Origin: JARKPK01 sp964631235
GTDB taxonomy: Bacteria > Planctomycetota > Planctomycetia > Pirellulales > Thermoguttaceae
Reading direction: 5' to 3'
Assembly (NCBI GenBank): GCA_964631235.1
Contig: CAZVZX010000001.1
Coordinates: forward strand, 124,001-188,000
Length of the DNA stretch: 64,000 bases
Shown here: positions 8,794-17,191 of the stretch, one piece after another
How positions within the stretch are numbered: the stretch's first letter is position 1
How the letters are laid out: the number at the start of each line of letters is the position of its first letter
Made by a program: the position numbers and the translations under genes
Notes under the pieces: generated by a model
What the model saw: the letters and a program-made list of their open reading frames with translations, nothing else
Told to the model about the DNA's origin: nothing
Databases searched by the model: none

Positions 8794-11118
8794 GTGCAGC
8801 TCGAACGCCTGCTTCAAATCAACTTGGCGACCACCGCGGTGCTCAGCTCGCTGCTTTTCGGAATGGGCGAGCGGAGCCTCGCCGCGCCGTTGATGCTTGG
8901 GGCGGCCGTAACCCTTTCTCTGTGGCTGACCGACATCAAGGGTGTTTTTCGGCTGAATCGATCGCTGGCCGGCCTGGGCGCGCTGGCCGCCTTGGCGCTG
9001 GCGTTCTGGCGTACTCGAGGCCTCGTGGGCGAGATGCTTCTTTGGAACATCGCCCATCTGTTGGTCGTCCTACAAATCATCATGTTCTTCCAGAAGAAGG
9101 ACGACCGCACCTACGGGCAATTGGCGATTCTCAGCCTGTTGCTGGCCATGGTCTCCACCTTATTCAATCAGAGCATGGTGTTCGGGCTGCTGCTGGTGGT
9201 TTATGCGCTGGCCGGGCTGTCCACGATGGTTCTGCTCTTTCTGGTCAAACAGCACCGCGAATTCCTTCCGGCCGATTCCGACGCCCGCGGCCGCGATTCC
9301 CCTGCGCCGGCCGACGTCCGCTTTCGTCCCGCGCTTGCCGGTCCGCCGCGTTCGGCGATTCAGTTCGACCTTTTTCGCTGCCTGTGCTCGATGGCGGTGT
9401 TCACTCTGTTGTTCACCGCGCTGGTGTTTTTCGTCACGCCGCGCTTCGGCTATGGCGCGTGGCGCGGCACGGGCGGCAAGATGAAAACATTGGTCGGATT
9501 CAGCGACTCGGTTGTGCTCGGCGAAATGGGCGACATGCTGGAAAGCTCGGAGGTGGTGTTGCAACTCACCCTGCTCGACGCCGCCACCCGAGAAACGCGC
9601 CGCGTCGAGCCCGGCGTGTATCTCCGCGGCGCCGTGCTCAGCCGTTACGATCGCGGCCGATGGTGGGCCTGGACAAGCGGCTGGGGCGATATGAATCCGG
9701 CGCCGCCGCTGCCGTCGAGCTTTCTTTTCGAGCCGGAGACGATCCAGCGGATTGTGATCGAGCCGCTCGACCGCAGCGAGCTTTTCTGCATTTGGCCGTT
9801 CTCGCTATTGAGCGAAACCAGCGACATCACCTTCGATCCGCGCACGCAGCGATTGCTGCGCAACGAAGAGGCGCGAGGCTATCGCTTCGAGTACGAGCTG
9901 GGCACTTCGGCCTTCGAGCGGGGCCGGCAATCGGCGTGGACCCCGTGCAACGATCTCTCGCCCGACCAGCGTGCCGAGCGACGATTGCTGCACCTCCCTG
10001 CCCTGCCCCGTCTGACAGCCCTGGCGGAAGAATGGATTGCTGAAACCGATCCACCGCCCCGCGACCGCGTCGGGCTGGCCCGCTTGCTCGAATCGCGGTT
10101 GCGCGATTCAGGCCTGTTCCGCTACAGCCTCCAAGGCCAACCGCGCAACCCGCAACTCGATCCGATCGAAGATTTCGTGAGCGAGCACCGGGTGGGGCAC
10201 TGCGAGTACTTCGCCACGGCCTTGGCCTTGATGCTGCGCAGCCAAGGAGTGCCTTGCCGCGTGGTGGTCGGCTATTGTTCCGATGAATGGAACGATTTCG
10301 GCAAGCGGTTCATCGTGCGGCAGTTGCATGCGCACTCGTGGGTCGAGGCGCGCATTCCGCCCGAACAACTGCCGCCCGAGTTGATCAAGGGCCCCGACCA
10401 TTGGCAATGGGCCAACGGCGCGTGGTTGCGACTCGACCCGACGCCGGCCGCCGCTGAAACAGCACCTCCGGCCGAAGGGTTCTGGGCCCATTGGAATCTT
10501 TGGCAAGATTGGTGGTCGAGTTACATACTCGACATGGACCGGCGGCAACAGTACGAGTCGATCTACGAGCCGATCAGCGCCGCGGTCGAGCGGTGGTGGC
10601 TGGCGTTGACCGATTTCGACCAATGGCAAGCACGGCTGCATCGAGCAGTCGAGGCCTTTCGCGCGGCCACTTGGCCCGCCCGTATTGCCACGGCCGCGAT
10701 ACTGCTTCTCCTGACGATCGGAGTGCCCTGGCTTCTTGTTCGGCTTTGGCGGCGGTGGAGGGTTCGGCGGCGAACACGGCGGTTTGCGACGAACGGCGCG
10801 GCGCAAACATCGACCGTTGCATTCTACGCGCGGTGCGAACGCGTGCTCCGCAAAGCCCGCTGTATTCGCCGATCGGCACAAACACACCGCGAATTTGCGG
10901 CCGCGGCCGCCGCCGAACTTGTGCGGCGCGGCGCCGCCGCCGAGCTTCGTTCGCAGCTCTCGGCCGTGGCCGAGGCGTTCTACCGCGTTCGCTTCGGCCG
11001 ACGCCCCCTAGACGCTGCCGAGCGTCAGGCGGTAGAACTAGCCCTAGAGGCGGTCGAAGCCCAAGTTCGCGCGGTGAGAAAATTGCGACGCGGCCCCGTT
11101 CCTGCAAAGACGGGTTAA
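8794..11118 (+). CDS. Transglutaminase-like membrane protein (DUF3488/TgpA type)
   Basis: A 774-residue protein with several N-terminal membrane helices (about 10-60, 70-145, 190-220), a large extracytoplasmic region, a transglutaminase core, a membrane helix near 635-655 and a cytoplasmic tail resembling DUF4129. The catalytic triad is visible: Cys in GHCEYFATALALM (about 470), His in LHAHSWVEA (about 514) and Asp in WLRLDPTP (about 547). This layout matches TgpA-like envelope proteins, which occur in operons with DUF58, as here. It starts with GTG, placed just before the first hydrophobic segment. The substrate is unknown; the family acts on Gln/Lys peptide bonds or as peptidases. Confidence 0.88.
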   Translation: MQLERLLQINLATTAVLSSLLFGMGERSLAAPLMLGAAVTLSLWLTDIKGVFRLNRSLAGLGALAALALAFWRTRGLVGEMLLWNIAHLLVVLQIIMFFQKKDDRTYGQLAILSLLLAMVSTLFNQSMVFGLLLVVYALAGLSTMVLLFLVKQHREFLPADSDARGRDSPAPADVRFRPALAGPPRSAIQFDLFRCLCSMAVFTLLFTALVFFVTPRFGYGAWRGTGGKMKTLVGFSDSVVLGEMGDMLESSEVVLQLTLLDAATRETRRVEPGVYLRGAVLSRYDRGRWWAWTSGWGDMNPAPPLPSSFLFEPETIQRIVIEPLDRSELFCIWPFSLLSETSDITFDPRTQRLLRNEEARGYRFEYELGTSAFERGRQSAWTPCNDLSPDQRAERRLLHLPALPRLTALAEEWIAETDPPPRDRVGLARLLESRLRDSGLFRYSLQGQPRNPQLDPIEDFVSEHRVGHCEYFATALALMLRSQGVPCRVVVGYCSDEWNDFGKRFIVRQLHAHSWVEARIPPEQLPPELIKGPDHWQWANGAWLRLDPTPAAAETAPPAEGFWAHWNLWQDWWSSYILDMDRRQQYESIYEPISAAVERWWLALTDFDQWQARLHRAVEAFRAATWPARIATAAILLLLTIGVPWLLVRLWRRWRVRRRTRRFATNGAAQTSTVAFYARCERVLRKARCIRRSAQTHREFAAAAAAELVRRGAAAELRSQLSAVAEAFYRVRFGRRPLDAAERQAVELALEAVEAQVRAVRKLRRGPVPAKTG

Positions 11119-11241
11119 TTGCGACGAAGAACGCCGGGCTGCACACTCGGCGGCAAGTGCCGTGCTTGCGTCGATCGACAGCGGGCGAATCGGCCTCCCC
11201 GTTCAACCTTTCAACTCGAATCCTCAGCGAGAGTACGGACG

Positions 11242-12276
11242 ATGAAAATCGGTTTGGTCGGTTATCAAGGCTCGGGCAAGAGCACGCTGTTCCACTGGCT
11301 GACCGGTGTGGCGCCCGATCCGGCGTCGGCTCATTTGGGCCAGTCGGCCATGGCGCCGATTCCCGATGCCCGCATCGCCAAGCTCTGCGAGATCTACCAT
11401 CCCAAGAAGGTGACTCAAGCCGCATTGGAAATCGTCGATACGCCCGGCCTGAGCCGCACGCACGAGGGCAACGCACAGCGGCTCGCCCTGATTCGCGAAG
11501 CCGGCTGTTTGGTGTTCGTCGTTCCCGGCTTCGATCGCGACGATCCGCTGGCGGACATGCGCGGATTCGAAGAAGACCTGATTCTCGCCGATATGGAGAT
11601 TGTGTCCGGCCGAATCGCGCGCATCGAAGAATCGCTCAAAAAACCGATCGCCCGCGCCGAACGCGAGCCGCTGGAACACGAACTGAAGACGCTTCAGCTC
11701 GTGCTTTCGGCGATGGAGTCGGGCAAACCGCTCCGCGAGGCGGAAATGACCGACGAGCAGCGCAAGGTGACTCGCGCTTTTCGTCTCTTTTCAGAAAAGC
11801 CCCGCTTGGTGATCGTCAACACGGCCGACGACGAGCAACATCCCGAGCGGTTCACGGCCGCCTCCACTCCCGAACAGCCCGTGCTGGCCGTGCCGATCGG
11901 GTTGGAATTGGAGCTGGCGAAGCTTTCGCCCGAAGAACGGGCCGAGTTCCAGCGCGAGATGGGCGTGGGCGGGACCGACCGCGACCAATTGATCCGCGCC
12001 CTGCTCGACGCCTCGAATCAGATCACGTTTTTCACCGCGGGCGAGAAGGAAGTCCGCACCTGGCTGCTCCGTCGCGGAGGAACCGCCCTGGAAGCCGCCG
12101 ACGGCATCCATAGCGACTTGGCTCGCGGATTCATTCGCGCCGAAGTGATGTCTGCGGCCGATCTGATCCGCTTGGGCAGCGAGCGCGAGGTGAAAGCACA
12201 TCACCTCGTCCGCCAGGAACCCAAGGATTACGTCGTCCGCGACGACGACATCTTGCTGATCCGTTTCAGCGTCTGA
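11242..12276 (+). CDS. YchF-like P-loop GTPase with TGS domain
   Basis: A 344-residue protein laid out like the ribosome-associated ATPase YchF: P-loop GYQGSGKST at residues 7-15, switch-region DTPG in LEIVDTPGLS, a coiled-coil insertion around 120-190, and a C-terminal TGS-like part ending in VVRDDDILLIRFSV. It differs from canonical YchF: the G1 motif lacks NVGKST, and the specificity motif is NTADDE, so nucleotide preference is uncertain. The start at ATG 11242 begins directly with the P-loop strand; the longer frame upstream lacks protein character. It is probably a paralogue of YchF with a role in translation or stress, but the precise role is unknown. Confidence 0.8.
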   Translation: MKIGLVGYQGSGKSTLFHWLTGVAPDPASAHLGQSAMAPIPDARIAKLCEIYHPKKVTQAALEIVDTPGLSRTHEGNAQRLALIREAGCLVFVVPGFDRDDPLADMRGFEEDLILADMEIVSGRIARIEESLKKPIARAEREPLEHELKTLQLVLSAMESGKPLREAEMTDEQRKVTRAFRLFSEKPRLVIVNTADDEQHPERFTAASTPEQPVLAVPIGLELELAKLSPEERAEFQREMGVGGTDRDQLIRALLDASNQITFFTAGEKEVRTWLLRRGGTALEAADGIHSDLARGFIRAEVMSAADLIRLGSEREVKAHHLVRQEPKDYVVRDDDILLIRFSV

Positions 12277-12381
12277 GCGCATGCGCGTTCAGCGGTGCGG
12301 CAGCCGGTCTCTGATGATTCACTGATCCCGCGGCGCGCCGCTGGGTTCGCTCGCCAATAAGCGCAGCCCAACGTCGCTTGC

Positions 12382-13176
12382 TCAGGCGGCACGACGGCGC
12401 GGCATGCCGCCCCATTTCCAAAGCCACCGCAAGTACGACTTCAGGTGCAGTCGCGCGTCGTGCGAGAACAGCCTGCGGCTTGCCCGCTGCTCCAAGTGAT
12501 AGCAGTAGGGTTCGCCGTGATACAGGACCGACCAGCCGGCCAACGCAGTCCGGTGGCAAATGTCCACGTCTTCGAAGTATTTCACGAAGCCCTCGTCGAA
12601 CAGTCCGACCTGTTCCAACGCTTCGCGGCGGAACATCAGAAAGCAGCCCGAGAGCCAATCGCAGGCAAAGGTGTCGGTGGGCGAGCGATCGGCATAGAGG
12701 TAGTCCGAGACGGTCCGACGCATCAGCGGAGCCAAGCCGAGCCGGCGGGCTGCGATAATCGAAAACGTTTGATGCCGCCGCGCCGAAGGGGCATGCGTCC
12801 CGTCGGCATGCAGCAACCGGCACCCCGACAAACCGCAGCGCGGATTCGCGTCCATAAAATCGATCATCCGCGACAAGCATTGCGCCGGCGGATCGAAATA
12901 CATATCGGTGTTCAGCAGCAAGAGGTACTCGCTGCCCGAGTGTTCGATCACCCGATTGAGGTTGGCCGCATAATGCAACCGGCGTCGATTGCGAATGATG
13001 CGAACATCGGGAAACAGCGGCGTCCATTGCTCGGCCCCGTCGGCCGAAGCGTTATCGACAAGCAACAGCCGCGTCCGATGGCCTTCGCACGAGGCGGCCA
13101 TGCTGCTTAGCAACGGCGGCATGAAATGCCGTTCGTGCGTATAGATCACGCCGATTTCCAATCGAGGCTTTGCCAT
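12382..13176 (-). CDS. Glycosyltransferase family 2
   Basis: Inverting GT-A glycosyltransferase that transfers a sugar from a nucleotide-sugar donor. The N-terminus lacks a signal peptide (IGVIYTHERHFMPPLLSSM), the nucleotide-binding strand reads LLLVDNASADG, the metal-binding motif is LLLLNTDMYF, and the acceptor region shows LFDEGFVKYFEDVDICHR, the ED motif typical of rhamnosyl-type GT2 enzymes. At 264 residues it is a minimal soluble catalytic domain. It converges on the YchF-like gene and is followed upstream, on the same strand, by the WecA-like transferase, so it probably elongates a lipid-linked glycan. Donor and acceptor cannot be told from the sequence. Confidence 0.87.
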   Translation of the reverse strand: MAKPRLEIGVIYTHERHFMPPLLSSMAASCEGHRTRLLLVDNASADGAEQWTPLFPDVRIIRNRRRLHYAANLNRVIEHSGSEYLLLLNTDMYFDPPAQCLSRMIDFMDANPRCGLSGCRLLHADGTHAPSARRHQTFSIIAARRLGLAPLMRRTVSDYLYADRSPTDTFACDWLSGCFLMFRREALEQVGLFDEGFVKYFEDVDICHRTALAGWSVLYHGEPYCYHLEQRASRRLFSHDARLHLKSYLRWLWKWGGMPRRRAA

Positions 13177-13272
13177 GGCATCGGTCGATCCTGAAGACTG
13201 TTCACTGGCATCCGAGCGTTGATCGCTGCCGCACGCGACCTCCGGCCGGCAAGCGCTCTGCCGCCGTTTCGC

Positions 13273-15090
13273 TTAGGCGGCCCTCTGCGCATGGACTTCC
13301 CGCGACGGAGCAGGCAGCGGAAGTAATTTGTCAGCGGCAAACGTCCCCATCAGTTCTTGCACAAAGGCGCCGACGGCGGCGCCGACAGCTCGCCCGGAGT
13401 CCTCCGCAGGGACTCCCGCCGCCGATCCTTCCAGCGCGATCTCGCAACGAACCTCGCTCGGGCCGTTCACGCAAAGTTGCCAAGTCCATCCCGGCGCCGC
13501 CAATCGCGGTTCCGGCGCCGTCCAACCGTAGCGCGTCCATCCGCTCGGTCCGCAAACGTCGCATTCGATTCGAAAAACGCCCAGGCCGATCACTTTGTCG
13601 ATAAGCTGCGCGAAACGCGACTGTCGTTCGTCCGCGACGGACTCGGCGCCCCCGCAAGCCGCGGCCGGCCCGGCAACGGCACCCGCCCAAGCGGCGACAG
13701 CCGATTCGTCCACCGCAACCGGTTCGAGGGAAGTCATTGGTTGCGTTTCGGCAACGTCGGCTGTTTCCCGCCGTGCGGCCAGCGCGGCCGCCTGCGTGAG
13801 GCGAACATCGACCGCGCCGGGAACCGCCGCCGGCACCTTCGAAGGCCACTGCGATACGGTGGACGGAGCCGCAGACGACAAACCGTCGGTTGCGACACGA
13901 CCTTCTGCGGGTACGGCGTCTTCCCGAGGCAATGCGTTTTCGACCCTCAAAACGCTTCGAGCAGGCCAACCGGTGCGACGACTGATCGACGCCCCGGCCG
14001 CCCGGCGGAGTTCGCCGAATCGCCGGCTGAGCCAGCCGCGCACCAGCGTCAATTCATGGTGTCCGAACAGACGCAGCCGAACCACCAGCACCAGCAGCGC
14101 CAACGCGGTAATCCAGGCCACCGATTCGTTGCGGAAGATCGTCGCCGCCGTGGCGGCGCCGCCGGTCAACAGGCACAACGCGCCGAGCAGGCAGAGCACT
14201 TGCCAGGGGGTCATTCCGCGGTCGAGCAATCGATGGTGAATATGTTCGCGGTCGGCCGCGGCAAAGCTTCGCCCGCTCAGTTTCCGCCGAACGACGGCCA
14301 AAAGGGTGTCGAAAAACGGCAGCGACATAATGACGGCGGGAATTGTAATCGCCAAGGTCGTTGACGTTTTCAGCGCACCCTGCAATCCGAGCACGCCCAG
14401 GGTCAACCCGATCACCATGCTGCCCGAATCGCCCAAGAATATCCGAGCCGGCGGCATGTTGTGCAGCAGGAATCCGCCCAACGCCGCCGCCAAAATCAAG
14501 CCGATGACCGAGACGTGGTCGTGCCCCAAGCTGTGGGCGACAATGGCGATCATCGCGGCCGTCAATGCACCGACCAACGACGCCAGCCCGTCCATCCCGT
14601 CAAGCAGATTCAGCGAATTGATGCACCCGAGCAACCAGAAGATCGTCAGCGGCACCCCCATCCAACCCAAGTAGATAGGCACGCCGAAGGCGGTTATCTT
14701 TTCGATCCAGTATCCGAAGATAATCAACGGCATGACCGCCGCGATTTGCAGCACTAGCTTGGCCCGCGAGCTCAACGGGCGCAAGTCGTCGATCGCGCCG
14801 CAAAAACAAACGATGCCCGCGGCAACCGTCAGGAGCATTGCGAGTTCCGTGTAGTGTTCGTCAACGCCGAAACGATCGACCCCGGCGGCAACGATCCCTA
14901 GAACCACCGCCAGATAGACAGCCACGCCGCCCCACCTTGGCGTAGGCGCAGCATGCCGTTTGCGGTGCCCGTCGGGCCGATCGACCGCGCCGAATCGCAA
15001 GGCCGCGCGGCGGACGACGAACGTCGCCCCGGCGGCTGCCGCAAACGTCATGGCAAAGATGGCGACCAACCAGTTCATTCCGCCGTCCAT
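13273..15090 (-). CDS. WecA/MraY-like phospho-sugar transferase with long C-terminal extension
   Basis: Polytopic membrane enzyme of the WecA/TagO group, which moves an N-acetylhexosamine-1-phosphate from UDP onto undecaprenyl phosphate and so starts glycan synthesis. Residues 1-350 hold about ten membrane segments and the family motifs: RKRHAAPTPRWGG, CGAIDDLRPLSSRAKLVLQ (DD), INSLNLLDGMDGLAS, ARIFLGDSGSM, and the cytoplasmic ADREHIHHRLLDRG histidine loop. The last 250 residues are not part of the family: a low-complexity Ala/Val-rich linker (about 370-480) and a compact globular end with several Cys and Trp residues (about 490-590). That extension may be a regulatory or partner-binding domain. 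Confidence 0.88.
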   Translation of the reverse strand: MDGGMNWLVAIFAMTFAAAAGATFVVRRAALRFGAVDRPDGHRKRHAAPTPRWGGVAVYLAVVLGIVAAGVDRFGVDEHYTELAMLLTVAAGIVCFCGAIDDLRPLSSRAKLVLQIAAVMPLIIFGYWIEKITAFGVPIYLGWMGVPLTIFWLLGCINSLNLLDGMDGLASLVGALTAAMIAIVAHSLGHDHVSVIGLILAAALGGFLLHNMPPARIFLGDSGSMVIGLTLGVLGLQGALKTSTTLAITIPAVIMSLPFFDTLLAVVRRKLSGRSFAAADREHIHHRLLDRGMTPWQVLCLLGALCLLTGGAATAATIFRNESVAWITALALLVLVVRLRLFGHHELTLVRGWLSRRFGELRRAAGASISRRTGWPARSVLRVENALPREDAVPAEGRVATDGLSSAAPSTVSQWPSKVPAAVPGAVDVRLTQAAALAARRETADVAETQPMTSLEPVAVDESAVAAWAGAVAGPAAACGGAESVADERQSRFAQLIDKVIGLGVFRIECDVCGPSGWTRYGWTAPEPRLAAPGWTWQLCVNGPSEVRCEIALEGSAAGVPAEDSGRAVGAAVGAFVQELMGTFAADKLLPLPAPSREVHAQRAA

Positions 15091-15554
15091 TGCGGGAGTT
15101 GGTTCATTCCAGTGATTCGACCCCGAATCGCTGCGTCCCTGCGGCCGAATTCCGCCCCCTGGCAGGTGCGGCCTAGCCTTCCACAGCTCGCCGGATCAGC
15201 CGGCGTTCCGCTCTTCCGTTGGTTTTCGCTTCGTTCGTTTCAAGCAAAGCCGCCGCAAACAGTCCGCACGCCCCCAAAAAACAACCCTCGGCACTCGCCT
15301 CTGTTGCGATTTCTCGGATTGCGACCGGCCGTACCGCGGTTCCCGATCCGCCCGGGCGGTCGTACCCGCCGAGCCCTGCCGCCAACAATGTCCTTCCACG
15401 AACGCAATTTACCCAACCATCGATTTATCAATAGGTTCCAGCGATACTATCGCTTCTCAGCGGCGACGGAAGGCTTCGCGGGCCGTTCGTCGCCCCACAT
15501 CCGCGATAACTGATCTTAACCTGAGAAGCGAAAATAGGTTATAAGTGTCGTTCG
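15091..15554. other. Divergent spacer with long inverted repeat
   Basis: This divergent intergenic region lies between the WecA-like gene (minus) and a GT4 gene (plus). No gene is visible. Its right third contains a long nested inverted repeat, annotated separately, directly before the GT4 start. A possible weak -10 (TATAAG, 15540-15545) overlaps the end of that structure. Confidence 0.5.
15450..15531 (+). promoter_or_regulatory. Nested inverted repeat upstream of GT4 gene
   Basis: An 11-bp perfect inverted repeat (TCGCTTCTCAG at 15450-15460, CTGAGAAGCGA at 15521-15531) encloses a second 7-bp pair (GGCGACG 15462-15468, CGTCGCC 15488-15494). It ends 23 bp before the GT4 ATG. It could be an RNA leader structure or a pair of operator half-sites; the sequence does not decide which. 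Confidence 0.45.
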
Positions 15555-17048
15555 ATGCGACGGAACAGCTCGCGGCTCCGGCTGCGGACCGATCAAATCG
15601 AAGACACCGTGAAACCACCAGACACCGTTGAAGCGGTTACTTACCCGATGAGCGCCGCCAAAGCAAGATCATTCGGAATCGATTGCCGCCGGTCGGCCGC
15701 CAGTTCGCGATGCCCGCATAGCGACTCGCCTTTGGTGGCCATCGTCAGCAAGTCCGATCGGCAGGGCGGCGGTGCAAGCCTTGTGGCGGAAGACCTGGCC
15801 GAGTTGCTCAACAGGCAGGGGTATCGGGCGGAACATTGGCTTCTCGGCCCCGTGGCCGCGCCGCGCGACTTCCAGCGCGTCGTCGGCGGTCGGCTCGGCA
15901 GCCGCCTCGTGCGCCGTGTTCACTGGTTGACTCGGCAATTCGGCCTGCCCGACGTCGTTCCCATCGAGTTCCTTTTTCTTCGCAGCCAACTGCGGCGGTT
16001 TTCGATCGTCCACTTTCATGACTGTTCCAGCGCGATTACCAACCACACCATTCGTTGGACCGCGCGCCGTTGTCCGACAGCCTGGACGTTCCACGATTGC
16101 TCGCCGTTCACCGCCGGATGCCTTTATCCGATGGAATGCCGCGCGTTCGAACGCCGATGCGGCCGCTGTCCGCAGCTCGATCGTTGGCCGTTGGGCGGGC
16201 GATTGCGGCTCGACTTCACCGGCACTCTGCACGCGATCAAGCAACACACGGCCGCCGAGGCACGCTTTGTCGCCTTGGCCCCCTCGCATTGGATGGCCCA
16301 GCAGGCTGCTCGCTCTGGCATGTTTGCCGCGCCGCCCCGAGTTGTGCCCAACTTCGTCGATAGCGAACGATTCCGCCCGCGGGATCGAACCAAGCTGCGT
16401 AGTGAACTCCGGCTCGCTCCCGATCGCCCTTGGATACTGGTGGCCGCCGGCTCGTTGGCCGACCCGCGCAAAGGTGTGGCCGACGCGCTCCGCGCCGCGG
16501 TTCAATGCGGGCGCAGCCCGGGCGTCATCCTGGTCGGCCGCGAAGACCCGCAACTGCCATCGTTGACGACGGGCCTCGAAACGCGAGTCACCGGGTTTAT
16601 CGCCTCGGCCGACGAATTGGCCCGATGGTATGCCGCGGCCGACTGCCTGCTGTTCCCTTCCCTGGCCGACAATTTGCCCTGCACGATCATGGAAGCGATG
16701 GCCTGCGGAACACCGACGATAGGCTACGCCGTCGGCGGCGTGCCCGATCTGGTCGAATCGGAGTACAACGGCCGGCTTGTCCCTTGCCGTGATGTCGCCG
16801 CACTGGCTGCCGCGTTGGCCGACGCCATCGACCGGCCCGAGTTGCTGCGCCGCTGGGGCGAGGCAGCGCGGCGACGCGCGGAGTCCGTCTTCAGCAAAGA
16901 ACGGTTTCTAAGCAATCATCTTGCGATCTATCGGGAACTCTGTCCGGCGGCGTTCAGCGATGAACCCGACCGATCGACTTCGGTCCCGACGCCGGCCGCC
17001 GCCCGGCTGATCGAGAAGAACAAACGAATCCACCACTGCATCGATTGA
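15555..17048 (+). CDS. Glycosyltransferase family 4
   Basis: Retaining GT-B glycosyltransferase of the GT4 family. The N-terminal Rossmann domain opens at about residue 60 (LVAIVSKSDRQGGGASLVAEDLAELL). The donor-binding C-terminal domain shows PRVVPNFVDSERF, then WILVAAGSLADPRKGV, and the E-x7-E region in LLFPSLADNLPCTIMEAMACGTP with VGGVPDLVE. Family length is about 380-420 residues, so the first 50-60 residues look like extra sequence; an internal ATG at 15648 is a plausible alternative start. It begins a plus-strand run of polysaccharide genes. Four cysteines in the middle (CSPFTAGCLYPMECRAFERRCGRCP) resemble a small metal site found in some GT4 enzymes. Confidence 0.85.
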   Translation: MRRNSSRLRLRTDQIEDTVKPPDTVEAVTYPMSAAKARSFGIDCRRSAASSRCPHSDSPLVAIVSKSDRQGGGASLVAEDLAELLNRQGYRAEHWLLGPVAAPRDFQRVVGGRLGSRLVRRVHWLTRQFGLPDVVPIEFLFLRSQLRRFSIVHFHDCSSAITNHTIRWTARRCPTAWTFHDCSPFTAGCLYPMECRAFERRCGRCPQLDRWPLGGRLRLDFTGTLHAIKQHTAAEARFVALAPSHWMAQQAARSGMFAAPPRVVPNFVDSERFRPRDRTKLRSELRLAPDRPWILVAAGSLADPRKGVADALRAAVQCGRSPGVILVGREDPQLPSLTTGLETRVTGFIASADELARWYAAADCLLFPSLADNLPCTIMEAMACGTPTIGYAVGGVPDLVESEYNGRLVPCRDVAALAAALADAIDRPELLRRWGEAARRRAESVFSKERFLSNHLAIYRELCPAAFSDEPDRSTSVPTPAAARLIEKNKRIHHCID

Positions 17049-17053
17049 ATTGG

Positions 17054-17155
17054 TCCACACAATAAGGGAATCCGCCGCCAAACGAGAGAATCGGCCCATT
17101 GGCAATCGTCCCCGCTCGAACCGGATTCCGGTTCTTGCGGTTTTGTTGTGCGTAG
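17054..17155 (+). repeat. Dispersed structured repeat, copy C (diverged)
   Basis: Diverged member of the dispersed repeat family, beginning CCACACAATAAGG and ending TTCTTGCGGTTTTG. Its stem sequence differs from the other copies but still pairs: GGAATCCG at 17067-17074 with CGGATTCC at 17122-17129. This suggests that base pairing, not sequence alone, is kept. Confidence 0.6.
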
Positions 17156-17191
17156 CCTTCTTTGCAATCACTAATAACGCAGCGTTTCATC

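Noticed and set aside
8724..10043. Long plus-strand open frame of 439 codons
   Set aside because: It overlaps the transglutaminase gene in another frame, is Arg/Pro/His-rich and has no domain motifs; it is a shadow frame.
10491..12113. Plus-strand open frame of 540 codons
   Set aside because: It spans the transglutaminase and GTPase genes in a different frame and is dominated by Arg, Ala and Ser.
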